This document shows positions 17,234 to 24,681 of a stretch of DNA of 64,000 nt, in pieces. Positions within the stretch are counted from its first letter, which is position 1; every line of letters starts with the position of its first letter. The notes beneath the pieces are model-generated. The model was not told the origin of the DNA and searched no databases. It was given only the letters and a program-made list of their open reading frames with translations. The DNA comes from Candidatus Binatia bacterium (lineage in GTDB: Bacteria; Desulfobacterota; Binatia; Bin18), in the NCBI GenBank assembly GCA_951812575.1, contig OX638322.1, positions 5,088,501 through 5,152,500 of the forward strand. The letters are read 5' to 3'. Made by a program: the position numbers and the translations under genes.

Positions 17234-18373
17234 TCAGCCTCGACACTGCTCCATCAGCGCGGTGAAGCGCCGAAATAAATAGTCTGCGTCATGGGGACCC
17301 GGAGAAGACTCCGGATGGTACTGCACGGAAAAGAGCGGCTCCTGCGTATGCCGCAAGCCTTCAACCGTCCGGTCGTTCAGGTTGAGGTGGGTGACTTCCG
17401 CCCGCTCTTGCAACGAATCGACATCGACACAGAAACCGTGATTCTGCGCCGTAATTTCAACCTTCCGGGTTGCGAGATCCATCACCGGCTGATTGCCCCC
17501 GTGATGACCGAATTTGAGTTTATAGGTCTGCCCGCCCAAGGCCAGACCCAGAATCTGGTGTCCCAGACAGATACCAAACAAGGGGACTTTTCCGACCAGG
17601 GCGGCGATATTCTCCTTGGCATACGGCAACGCATCCGGGTCGCCCGGCCCATTCGATAAGAAAACGCCATCCGGCTTGAGGCCCAGGACTTCTGCCGCAG
17701 GCGTGTGCGCCGGCACGACCCGCACCCGACAGCCTGCCTCAACCAGATGGCGCAGGATGTTGAACTTCACGCCAAAATCGTAAGCAACCACAGAGAAGCG
17801 CGGCTCGGGTGCATGGCCTGTCCCTTGCTGGCGATAGCCGCTCTCCAACTCCCAATAGCCTTGAGACCAGTCGTACGGCTCGCGACAGGTGACCTCTTTG
17901 ACCAGGTCACGTCCAACCAAGCTTGGGGCGGCTTGCGCTTTTTCCACCAAACGCTTGGCATCCAGGTCGCGGGTCGAGATCACGCCCTGTTGGGCGCCGC
18001 CATCGCGAATGCGACGGACGAGCGCCCGGGTATCAATGCCCTGAATGCCCACGATGTCATGCTCGCGCATATAGGCGGCCAGGCTCTTCTGCGCTCGCCA
18101 GTTGCTGGGCCGTTCCCAGTATTCCTTGACCACAAAGCCTTCAACAAAAGGCTGACGGGATTCAACATCTTCGGTATTGACCCCGACATTGCCGATCTCG
18201 GGATAGGTCATGGTGACGATCTGGCCTGTATAGGAGGGATCGGTGAGAATCTCCTGATAGCCAGTCAGCGAGGTGTTGAAGACGATCTCGCCGACCGCTT
18301 CTCCCTGAGCGCCAAAAGCACTCCCCTCAAAAACTGTCCCATCGGCAAGGGCTAAGAAGGCTGTGTTCCTCAC
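17234..18373 (-). CDS. carA: Carbamoyl-phosphate synthase small (glutaminase) subunit
   Basis: Class I glutamine amidotransferase subunit that hydrolyses glutamine and channels ammonia to CarB. 379 residues: N-terminal domain ALADGTVFEGSAFGA and NTSLTGYQEILTDPSYTGQI. The C-terminal triad domain has FLSNGPGDPDALPY, the nucleophile Cys in LFGICLGHQILGLALGG, and His/Glu in VQYHPESSPGPHD. The start overlaps the pyrC stop by ATGA, so the two are translationally coupled within the PyrR-controlled operon. Confidence 0.97.
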   Translation of the reverse strand: MRNTAFLALADGTVFEGSAFGAQGEAVGEIVFNTSLTGYQEILTDPSYTGQIVTMTYPEIGNVGVNTEDVESRQPFVEGFVVKEYWERPSNWRAQKSLAAYMREHDIVGIQGIDTRALVRRIRDGGAQQGVISTRDLDAKRLVEKAQAAPSLVGRDLVKEVTCREPYDWSQGYWELESGYRQQGTGHAPEPRFSVVAYDFGVKFNILRHLVEAGCRVRVVPAHTPAAEVLGLKPDGVFLSNGPGDPDALPYAKENIAALVGKVPLFGICLGHQILGLALGGQTYKLKFGHHGGNQPVMDLATRKVEITAQNHGFCVDVDSLQERAEVTHLNLNDRTVEGLRHTQEPLFSVQYHPESSPGPHDADYLFRRFTALMEQCRG

Positions 18374-19671
18374 GTCGGCTGGCCCTCCTGTTCACGGTCA
18401 TCGTACACGATCCGACCATCGACCATGGTCAGCCGTACCTTACCGGTCAGCTCCCAGCCGGCAAAAGGCGTGTTCTGACTGCGCGACCGAGAGGCAAGTG
18501 GTTTCACCTGCCAGCTCGCTTGGGTGTCAAAAAGTGTCAGGTCCGCCGGCCTGCCCACCGAAAGCGTGCCATAGGGGAGCCCCAGAATACGAGCCGGGTT
18601 CATAGTCAGTTTCTGCACTGCTTCGGAGAGGGGCAACACCCCGTCCTGGACTAAACGTAGCGTCAACGACAGGGCCGTCTCCAAGCCAGTCACGCCGTGA
18701 GCGGCCTGGTCGAATTCGACCTCTTTCTCGTCTCGGTGGTGGGGGGCATGGTCGGTCGCAATGGCGTCAATGGTCCCGTCTCGCAAGCCTTCCTTCATGG
18801 CCGCCACATCGTCGGCCAGTCGGAGCGGCGGGCTCATTTTTGCGTTGGTATTATACCCCTCAACTGCCTCTTCGGTGAGCGTAAAATGATGCGGAGCGAC
18901 CTCGGTCGTGACCGCCAGACCTTCGGCTTTTGCCTGACGGACCGAGTCCACCGCGCGGCGGGTACTGATATGAGCGATATGCACCCGTCCGCCGGTAAGG
19001 CGCGCCAGGGCAATATCACGGGCGACCATGACATCTTCGGCCACGCTCGGGACGCCGCGAATCCCCAGGCGCACCGAGGTCGGCCCCTCATTCATACTCC
19101 CCCCGGATGAGAGGTCCAGGTCTTCTTCATGCACGCTGATCGGCACGTCAAACATCGAGCAGTATTCCAGCGCCCGGCGCATCAGGTTGGCATCCATAAC
19201 CGGGCGTCCGTCGTCTGATATGGCGACGGCACCGGCCTCAATCATCTCTCCGATTTCGGCTAACTCTTCTCCGTGGAGGCCCTTTGAAAGCGCCCCAATC
19301 GGGAACACCCGAGCCAACCCGACACTGCGCGCCTGCTCAACAATAAAGCGCGTGACCGCTCCATTGTCATTGACCGGACTGGTGTTGGCCATACACGCCA
19401 CCGCGGTGAATCCGCCAGCCACCGCGGCCTGGGTGCCGGTCAGAACCGTCTCTTTGTATTCATAGCCCGGCTCGCGCAGGTGGACATGCATATCAATCAG
19501 TCCGGGAGCGACCACGCAGCCGGAGGCGTCAATACGCTGCGCCTCGACCGAGGCAAAGCCGCCGGGCTGGCCCAGCTCGCGAATTACGCCCTCTTCGATA
19601 ACGAGATCGAGGTCCGCCTCCAGCCCGTTGGCCGGATCAATGACCGTTCCGTTCTGCACGACTCTGCGCAT
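18370..19671 (-). CDS. pyrC: Dihydroorotase (class I)
   Basis: Zn-dependent cyclisation of carbamoyl-aspartate to dihydroorotate. 433 residues with the metal-binding DMHVHLREPGYEYKET near residue 60, a TGTQAAVAGGFTAVACMAN block, AHISTRRAVDSVRQAK, and ATDHAPHHRDEKEVEFDQA carrying the late catalytic Asp. Active-site residues are intact, unlike the inactive PyrC-like partners of some ATCases, so this copy should be catalytic. It begins 3 nt after the pyrB stop. Confidence 0.96.
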   Translation of the reverse strand: MRRVVQNGTVIDPANGLEADLDLVIEEGVIRELGQPGGFASVEAQRIDASGCVVAPGLIDMHVHLREPGYEYKETVLTGTQAAVAGGFTAVACMANTSPVNDNGAVTRFIVEQARSVGLARVFPIGALSKGLHGEELAEIGEMIEAGAVAISDDGRPVMDANLMRRALEYCSMFDVPISVHEEDLDLSSGGSMNEGPTSVRLGIRGVPSVAEDVMVARDIALARLTGGRVHIAHISTRRAVDSVRQAKAEGLAVTTEVAPHHFTLTEEAVEGYNTNAKMSPPLRLADDVAAMKEGLRDGTIDAIATDHAPHHRDEKEVEFDQAAHGVTGLETALSLTLRLVQDGVLPLSEAVQKLTMNPARILGLPYGTLSVGRPADLTLFDTQASWQVKPLASRSRSQNTPFAGWELTGKVRLTMVDGRIVYDDREQEGQPT

Positions 19672-19674
19672 GGT

Positions 19675-20718
19675 TTATTGTCCCACCGCCCGTTTAGGTA
19701 CAGTGTGCTCATCCCACGCACTGGGTTCTGCCTGCACGTCAGAACCCTCCTGCCCGACCGCCTGCCCATGAGCTACAGACTGGTCCTGGGTCGCCAGCCG
19801 CTCCTGCGTTGTGAGCAGGTAGAGAACGGCCATGCGGACCGCAACGCCGTTTGTCACTTGTTCGAGAATCACCGAATACGGACCATCTGCAACCCGCGAG
19901 TCAATCTCAACACCGCGGTTCATTGGACCGGGGTGTAAAATAATGACGTTCGGTTTTGCTTCCTTGAGCGCCTCGACCGTCAGGCAGAAGCGGCGGGCGT
20001 ATTCGTCCAGGCTGGGGAAGAAATTTCGCGTTTGTCGCTCGCGCTGCAAACGCAGCATCATAATCGCGTCAACCCCGGCCAGGCCGGCGCGTAAATCCGT
20101 ATGCCGTTCCACTCCCCAGCGGCTGAATTCCGGCGGCAACAGAGTTGGCGGGCCGATCAGCCGGACCTGAGCACCCAGGGTTGTCAGGGCCAGGATATTG
20201 GACCGCGCCACCCGGCTATGGAGAATGTCGCCCACAATGGCAACGGTTTTTCCGTAAATGTCGCCGAGATGTTCACGGATGGTCATGACGTCCAGGAGCG
20301 CCTGGGTCGGGTGCTCATGGGTGCCGTCACCGGCATTAATCACCGGACATTGATTCAACCGGGCCAGCAGGTGAGGCGCGCCGGACGCCGGATGACGCAG
20401 CACCAGAGCCGCCGGACGCATGGCGCACAGGTTGCGAGCCGTATCCATCAGAGTTTCACCTTTGTTCACGCTGCTCGTGGAGGCGGAGATATTGATCGCA
20501 TCAGCGGACAGGCGTTTGGCCGCAATCTCAAAGGAGGAGCGCGTCCGGGTGCTGGATTCGTAGAACAGGTTGATAATGGTTTTCCCCCGTAGCGTCGGGA
20601 CTTTTTTCACCTCCCGCTCAGAAATCTCCCGAAAGGATTCGGCCGTGTTGAGCACAAATAATAATTCGTCCCGAGACAAACCTTCGATACCAAGAAAATG
20701 GCGCTGGCTGAACGTCAT
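19675..20718 (-). CDS. pyrB: Aspartate carbamoyltransferase catalytic chain
   Basis: Condenses carbamoyl phosphate with aspartate. 347 residues. Carbamoyl-phosphate loop FYESSTRTRSSFEIAAKRL, the SSVNKGETLMDT loop and HPTQALLDVMTI are conserved, as is the late LHPGPMNRGVEID. The last ~45 residues (TTQERLATQDQSVAHGQ...) are polar and extend past the conserved fold by roughly 35 residues compared with the usual ~310; I attach no function to this tail. Follows pyrR by 9 nt. Confidence 0.96.
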   Translation of the reverse strand: MTFSQRHFLGIEGLSRDELLFVLNTAESFREISEREVKKVPTLRGKTIINLFYESSTRTRSSFEIAAKRLSADAINISASTSSVNKGETLMDTARNLCAMRPAALVLRHPASGAPHLLARLNQCPVINAGDGTHEHPTQALLDVMTIREHLGDIYGKTVAIVGDILHSRVARSNILALTTLGAQVRLIGPPTLLPPEFSRWGVERHTDLRAGLAGVDAIMMLRLQRERQTRNFFPSLDEYARRFCLTVEALKEAKPNVIILHPGPMNRGVEIDSRVADGPYSVILEQVTNGVAVRMAVLYLLTTQERLATQDQSVAHGQAVGQEGSDVQAEPSAWDEHTVPKRAVGQ

Positions 20719-20727
20719 GGCGACCCC

Positions 20728-21264
20728 CTACTCTATCACGACCCGATCCTGTCCATCGTGTTCCACTAGACAGACCGACACCCGTTCTTCGTACGACGTT
20801 GGAATATTTTTTCCCACATAGTCAGGCCGAATCGGCAGCTCGCGGTGTCCTCGATCAACCAGGACTGCGAGTTGAATGCTTTTGGGCCGGCCAAAGTCAA
20901 CCAGCGCGTCCATTGCCGCGCGGACGGTCCGCCCCGTGTACAGCACATCGTCTACCAGCACGATGCGCATGGTATCGACCGCAAAAGGAATGGAGGTGCC
21001 ATGCACCTCAGGCTGGGTCCGGGTCCGCCCCACGTCGTCGCGATACAGGGTGATATCAATTTCTCCGCACTGCGGACGGACCCCTTCGATCGCGGCGACC
21101 TTGTCTGCCAAGCGGACCGACAGGTCCACACCACGGGTATGAATGCCGACCAACGCGAGTTGGTCGCTGCCTTGATTCCGCTCAAGAATCTCGTGTGCAA
21201 TCCGGGTCAGGGCCCGTGCGATTGCTGACGAATCCAGAACGATACGCTGCGTCGCCTGTGGCAT
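20728..21264 (-). CDS. pyrR: PyrR: pyrimidine operon regulator / uracil phosphoribosyltransferase
   Basis: RNA-binding attenuation regulator with the fold of type I phosphoribosyltransferases. 178 residues: RIAHEILERN near the N-terminus, the PRPP-binding loop IVLVDDVLYTGRTVRAAMDA (about residues 98-117) and the PyrR-typical ITLYRDDVGRT. First gene of the operon pyrR-pyrB-pyrC-carA-carB-recG. It is preceded by a leader with a PyrR-type binding hairpin, a leader peptide and an intrinsic terminator ending 5 bp before the start codon, so expression of the whole operon is probably controlled by UMP/UTP through PyrR itself. Confidence 0.96.
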   Translation of the reverse strand: MPQATQRIVLDSSAIARALTRIAHEILERNQGSDQLALVGIHTRGVDLSVRLADKVAAIEGVRPQCGEIDITLYRDDVGRTRTQPEVHGTSIPFAVDTMRIVLVDDVLYTGRTVRAAMDALVDFGRPKSIQLAVLVDRGHRELPIRPDYVGKNIPTSYEERVSVCLVEHDGQDRVVIE

Positions 21265-21269
21265 ACGTC

Positions 21270-21302
21270 AAAAAAAAGCCCCCTTGGAAGTCCAAGGAGG
21301 CT
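21270..21302 (-). terminator. Attenuator (intrinsic terminator) of the pyr operon leader
   Basis: On the minus strand, AGCCTCCTTGG-ACTT-CCAAGGGGGCT forms an 11-bp stem (one G-U pair) with a 4-nt loop, followed directly by eight T. It ends 5 bp before the pyrR ATG, and the leader-peptide stop codon overlaps the first base of the stem. Position between the promoter/PyrR hairpin and pyrR identifies it as the regulated terminator. Confidence 0.9.
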
Positions 21303-21346
21303 TATTCTACTTTCGTCAATGCAGTGAGGAAGATGAAATCTTTCAT
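21302..21346 (-). CDS. Predicted 14-residue pyr leader peptide
   Basis: ATG at 21344-21346 with GGAAGGG five nt upstream opens MKDFIFLTALTKVE and ends at TAA (21302-21304). The ribosome-binding site directly follows the PyrR hairpin, its first two G lying next to the stem. The stop codon touches the terminator stem, so a ribosome finishing the peptide would cover the 5' arm of the terminator. The frame lacks pyrimidine-specific codon runs, so I infer that the act of translation rather than the peptide matters. No homology can be claimed for so short a peptide. Confidence 0.5.
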   Translation of the reverse strand: MKDFIFLTALTKVE

Positions 21347-21358
21347 GGCCGCCCTTCC

Positions 21359-21374
21359 TAGCCTCTCGGGGCTA
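21359..21374 (-). promoter_or_regulatory. PyrR-binding hairpin in the pyr leader RNA
   Basis: The leader RNA contains UAGCC-CCGAGA-GGCUA, a 5-bp stem with a purine-rich hexaloop. It matches the PyrR binding-loop consensus that I recall (ARUCCNGNGAGGYU) at all but one position. It is followed immediately by GGAAGGG, which is also the leader-peptide ribosome-binding site. Lies about 10-25 nt after the likely transcription start. Confidence 0.8.
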
Positions 21375-21390
21375 AATTAAAGGTGCCTTT

Positions 21391-21419
21391 TGTGTACCCC
21401 CGTTCCTCTTGACTGTCAA
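21391..21419 (-). promoter_or_regulatory. Probable sigma-70 promoter of the pyr operon
   Basis: On the minus strand a perfect -35 hexamer TTGACA (21419-21414) is followed after 17 bp by TACACA (21396-21391), a weak -10. Spacing is ideal and it places the transcript start about 10 nt before the PyrR hairpin. The -10 matches only half of the consensus. Confidence 0.5.
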
Positions 21420-21558
21420 GGGATCACCCCGTCCAATCCCGCATTGTCGCCAGGCGGGGAAATCTATGGGGATCAGGTAAGCGCTTTGAACTGTCCAAAC
21501 AATCGAACGGATATTCCGGGGGTTGATGTTTGAGGGAGAAGACCAGTAAGGAAGAAAT

Positions 21559-21786
21559 ATGAGCCCGGAAATGATTGCTATCGTGTCCGTAGGGGTAGCC
21601 TTGGCTGGCATAATCCTGACCGGCCAACGAGCCATTCGCACCGAGCAGGCGGCCCAGCGCCAGGAGATCGCCACCTTGCGTAAGGACATCGGTGAGGAGA
21701 TCGCTGCTTTGCGCGAGCGAATGGCGCACCTGGAGGGACCGCTTGAGGGCCTCCGCGAGGCAATCACTCGCGAGCGGGCGGCCTAA
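21559..21786 (+). CDS. Small membrane-anchored coiled-coil protein
   Basis: 75 residues with AAGGAAG seven nt before the ATG. Residues 5-22 (MIAIVSVGVALAGIILTG) form one membrane helix. The rest, QRAIRTEQAAQRQEIATLRK through ALRERMAHLEGPLEGLREAI, is a charged heptad-patterned helix that should form a coiled coil outside the bilayer. Small proteins of this design recur in many bacterial genomes without known function. It is divergent from the pyr operon; the intervening 140 bp hold the pyr promoter. Confidence 0.7.
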   Translation: MSPEMIAIVSVGVALAGIILTGQRAIRTEQAAQRQEIATLRKDIGEEIAALRERMAHLEGPLEGLREAITRERAA

Positions 21787-21825
21787 TCCTGCCTGCGACA
21801 GGTCATCGAAGATGTGTTGAACTCT

Positions 21826-21896
21826 GGACAGCCACAGGGGGCTGCCCCTACGAATATCTCTCCTCCCTTCGACTCCGCTACGCTCAGGGTGAACGG
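21826..21896. repeat. Two dispersed repeats downstream of tenA
   Basis: 21826-21852 (GGACAGCCACAGGGGGCTG then CCCCTACG) is one copy of the GTAGGGGCA-type palindrome also found at 38415, 55767, 56859 and 60651. 21865-21896 (CCCTTCGACTCCGCTACG then CTCAGGGTGAACGG) is a relative of the CCTTCGACT element at 6145 and 56818. A third GC-rich dyad (GCGGGCAGGATGCCCGTGC) follows at about 21926-21946. Confidence 0.8.
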
Positions 21897-21957
21897 TGGT
21901 GTATTTGTTCGGGTTGAACGTAGCTGCGGGCAGGATGCCCGTGCTCCCAGGGTCCGC

Positions 21958-22617
21958 CTATACCGACCAGTCCTGCGTTTGGTAGGCCATCTCCCAGAAG
22001 AGATATTCGTAGCGGGCGCTGGTTTGAAAAATCTGGGTGAGACGCTTTTCATCTGCGGTTGGTGCCAGGCGGTCGAGCACGTCCCGGAGCCAGATCGAAA
22101 GTTGGGCAAACTCCGGGTCAGCGTACATATCAATCCATTTGCCGTAAAATGCCGGAACGCTCGGCTTGCCCTGGCGTGCCAGAGCCTGACCGATTTCACT
22201 ATAGCCCCACTGGCAGGGCAGAACCGCGCTGACTATGGCCGCCAGGTCTCCGAGCGCAGCCACTCGTACTAAATGATTCGTATACGCCTGTGTGGTTGGC
22301 GCAGCCTGAGTGGCAGCCAGAGTCTCCGTGCTGATACCACACTCCGCGGCAAACGCACGGTGGAGCGCCATTTCCTGATTGAGGGTCGCATCAAGGAGCT
22401 GGGCAAAGCGCCCCATGCTGTCCAGGTCGGGAGCTTTTGCCGTCGCCAGGGCCAGGACGCGGCTGTACTCAATCAGGAATACATAGTCCTGACACATATA
22501 AAACTGGAATTTTTCCAAAGGCAGGCTGCCGTCTCCGAGGCCGACCACAAAGGGGTGCGCGAGTGTCTTTTGCCAGACCGACGCTGCTGCTGCATGTAAT
22601 GTTTGACTGAGTGACAT
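21958..22617 (-). CDS. tenA: TenA/THI-4 family protein (thiaminase II, aminopyrimidine aminohydrolase)
   Basis: Salvages thiamin breakdown products by hydrolysing aminomethylpyrimidines to HMP. 219-residue all-helical protein. Family blocks: HPFVVGLGDGSLPLEKFQFY, YMCQDYVFLIEYSRV, and the catalytic Cys in AVLPCQWGYSEIGQ. The tail contains KWIDMYADPEFAQL and YEYLFWEMAY, both typical. The ATG 22615-22617 is chosen because GAGGAGG lies 8 nt upstream; longer in-frame extension would run through a dispersed repeat. No thiamin riboswitch motif was recognised upstream, and it may be co-transcribed from tlyA. Confidence 0.92.
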   Translation of the reverse strand: MSLSQTLHAAAASVWQKTLAHPFVVGLGDGSLPLEKFQFYMCQDYVFLIEYSRVLALATAKAPDLDSMGRFAQLLDATLNQEMALHRAFAAECGISTETLAATQAAPTTQAYTNHLVRVAALGDLAAIVSAVLPCQWGYSEIGQALARQGKPSVPAFYGKWIDMYADPEFAQLSIWLRDVLDRLAPTADEKRLTQIFQTSARYEYLFWEMAYQTQDWSV

Positions 22618-22680
22618 CAAAGCCTCCTCTTCGATTTGGCTCTTCGACTCCGCTTGGGACAAGCCCAGCCTGGTTCTGAG

Positions 22681-22786
22681 ATTCCCCTCCTCGGAGGGGT
22701 GGCCCGCAGGGCCGGGGTGGGTACGGCCTCGTGCCCGGCAGGGGGAACCCACCCCGCCTTCGGCATCCCTCCCGAGAGGGGATGGA
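22681..22786. repeat. MITE-like inverted-repeat element between tlyA and tenA
   Basis: The left end reads CCCCTCCTCGGAGGGG then TGGCCCGCAGGGCCGGGGTG. The right end contains ACCCACCCCGCCTTCGGC and ATCCCTCCCGAGAGGGGAT. The ends are imperfect inverted complements, each with its own small hairpin, enclosing about 20 bp. Related half-elements occur at 52036 and 53533. No coding capacity. Confidence 0.7.
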
Positions 22787-22789
22787 GAA

Positions 22790-23530
22790 TCAGCGCTTCT
22801 GCACATACAGGAAAAATTCTCTATTGCCCTTCGGTCCTCGCAGGGGCGATTCTGTCACCCCTTTGACTTCAAGCTGCCAACCGTCCGCACGCGCCTGCAA
22901 ACCCGCCAGCACTTCCGCGTGGAGGGCCGGGTCGCGGACCACACCGCCCTTCCCCACCCGCCCTTTTCCCACCTCGAATTGAGGCTTGACTAAGGCAACA
23001 ATCTCTCCCTTGGCGGCGATCAAGCTGATAACATGTGGAATAACCAGGGTAAGCGAAATAAACGACGCATCAATCACCGCCAAGCTCGGAGTCGGGATCA
23101 ATTCGTCAGGGGTGAGGCTGCGGATATTCCGGCGTTCCAGGTTCACGACGCATGGGTCTTGGCGGAGGGACCAGGCCAGTTGTCCGTAGCCGACGTCAAC
23201 GGCAAAGACCTTGGCTGCCCCGTGCTGCAAAAGACAGTCCGTAAACCCGCCGGTTGAAGCCCCGACATCCAGGGCAGTGACTCCGGTCACGTCCAAACCA
23301 AGAGCCTTCAGCCCACCCGCCAGTTTGTGGCCACCTCGGCTGACGTAAGGCGACTGGGCGTCGGCCTTGAGCCGCACCGCGGTCGCCGGATCAACCAAGG
23401 TGCCGGGCTTGTCCGCCCGCTGCTCGCCGGCAACCACGGCACCGGCCATGATCAGCCGCCGGGCCTGTTCTCGGCTGGCAACCAGACCCCGTTCAACCAG
23501 CAGCAGATCGAGGCGCTTGCGTTGGCTCAC
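22790..23530 (-). CDS. tlyA: TlyA-family rRNA (cytidine-2'-O)-methyltransferase
   Basis: 246 residues. An N-terminal S4 RNA-binding domain (RLDLLLVERGLVASREQARR, residues 5-24) precedes an FtsJ-like methyltransferase domain. That domain has the SAM loop ALDVGASTGGFTDCLLQHGA, the AVDVGYGQLAWSLR block, and VALVKPQFEVGKGRVGKGG with a catalytic Lys. TlyA enzymes methylate 16S and/or 23S rRNA, affecting capreomycin sensitivity, and some were earlier called hemolysins. Overlaps the ispA stop by 4 nt (ATGA) in the common xseA-xseB-ispA-tlyA cluster. Confidence 0.93.
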   Translation of the reverse strand: MSQRKRLDLLLVERGLVASREQARRLIMAGAVVAGEQRADKPGTLVDPATAVRLKADAQSPYVSRGGHKLAGGLKALGLDVTGVTALDVGASTGGFTDCLLQHGAAKVFAVDVGYGQLAWSLRQDPCVVNLERRNIRSLTPDELIPTPSLAVIDASFISLTLVIPHVISLIAAKGEIVALVKPQFEVGKGRVGKGGVVRDPALHAEVLAGLQARADGWQLEVKGVTESPLRGPKGNREFFLYVQKR

Positions 23531-24429
23531 GTTTCAGACGGAACCGCCCGTTCGACCACAAAACGGGCGATCTGACGCAGCGGGTCAGCTTTGGGACTAA
23601 ATGATTGGAGGGCGGTGAGGGCCTCGTCGAGCAGTTCCCGCGCGTATCGCTTGGTTTTTTTCATCCCCAGGGCAACCGGATAGGTGGCTTTGTTGAGCTC
23701 GGCATCACGGCCAACTCGTTTGCCCGTTTTCGCCGTGCCGCCCTCAATGTCCAGAATATCGTCCGTCACCTGAAAGGCCAGTCCAACGGCGGTCCCGTAC
23801 CGGTCGAGGCGGGCGTATTGTTTCGCGCTTGCCCCCCCGACCCGGGCGCCAACGCGGACCGATGCCCGCAGCAAGGCCCCGGTCTTGCGGGTGTGAATAT
23901 ACTCAACTCGTTTGCGAGTCGGTTTTTGATGTTCGGCTTCAATGTCCGCCACCTGTCCACCAACCATGCCGGCCATACCGGCTCCGGCCGCCACTTCCCA
24001 TATAGCTTGGAGAGCCGCGGTGCGGTCCTGTCTGCGTTTGAGCGCGGCCTGGGCCATAATCCGAAAGGCTTCGGTCAGCAGCCCGTCACCGGCCAAAATG
24101 GCCATGGCTTCACCAAACACGACATGATTGGTCGGCTTGCCGCGGCGCAGATCATCATCGTCCATGGCCGGCAGGTCGTCGTGCACCAACGAATAGGAGT
24201 GAATCATTTCCAGCGCGCAGGCAAAGGGCAGAATACGCTGCGGCCGGGCGCCGACGGCCTCCCCGCTGGCCAGGGCCAGAATAGGCCGAATCCGTTTCCC
24301 CCCGGAAAACAGGCTGTAGTGCATGGCCTTGCCCAGGTTCTTGGGCGGCGCCTCATGGTCGGCCAGCAGTTGCTGGAGCGTCCGGTCAATCAGCGCACAG
24401 CGCCGTTCTAAATACTGTTCGAGTTTCAC
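23527..24429 (-). CDS. ispA: Short-chain polyprenyl (farnesyl/geranyl) diphosphate synthase
   Basis: Condenses isopentenyl diphosphate with allylic diphosphates. 300 residues. First Asp-rich motif LVHDDLPAMDDDDLRRGKP, then GDGLLTEAF, and second motif QVTDDILDIEGGTAKTGK. FSGGKRIRP is at the N-terminus. The insertion within the first Asp motif (DDLPAMD) is typical of the bacterial FPP synthase group. It overlaps xseB by ATGA. No dxs lies next to it, unlike many other bacteria. Confidence 0.94.
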   Translation of the reverse strand: MKLEQYLERRCALIDRTLQQLLADHEAPPKNLGKAMHYSLFSGGKRIRPILALASGEAVGARPQRILPFACALEMIHSYSLVHDDLPAMDDDDLRRGKPTNHVVFGEAMAILAGDGLLTEAFRIMAQAALKRRQDRTAALQAIWEVAAGAGMAGMVGGQVADIEAEHQKPTRKRVEYIHTRKTGALLRASVRVGARVGGASAKQYARLDRYGTAVGLAFQVTDDILDIEGGTAKTGKRVGRDAELNKATYPVALGMKKTKRYARELLDEALTALQSFSPKADPLRQIARFVVERAVPSET

Positions 24430-24674
24430 GCATCCCCTTCTTCGTCGGTCTCCAGACTCTGGGTCTGAAAGAGACCGCTGTTATCCCGCGTCAGGACCTC
24501 GACCCGTTTTTCCACCTCGGTCAATTTCTCTTCCAGAAAGCGGACCAGTGCCACCCCCTCTTCAAATGCCTGGAGGGACTCTTCGAGCGACAGGGTGCCG
24601 GCGTCGAGTTTCTCAACTACGCCTTCCAAATCCTGCAAGGCGTCCTCGAATTTTTTATCCGCGGCAATGTCCAT
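24426..24674 (-). CDS. xseB: Exodeoxyribonuclease VII small subunit
   Basis: 82-residue helical subunit that caps XseA. The family signature is clear: KKFEDALQDLEGVVEKLDAG followed by TLSLEESLQAFEEGVAL and a C-terminal helix VEKRVEVLTRD. Located 7 nt after xseA and overlapping ispA, as in many genomes. Confidence 0.93.
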   Translation of the reverse strand: MDIAADKKFEDALQDLEGVVEKLDAGTLSLEESLQAFEEGVALVRFLEEKLTEVEKRVEVLTRDNSGLFQTQSLETDEEGDA

Positions 24675-24681
24675 CTCTCTC

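Noticed and set aside
22618..22790. Thiamin (TPP) riboswitch upstream of tenA
   Set aside because: No CTGAGA/ACCTGA-type core is present; the region is a palindromic repeat element.
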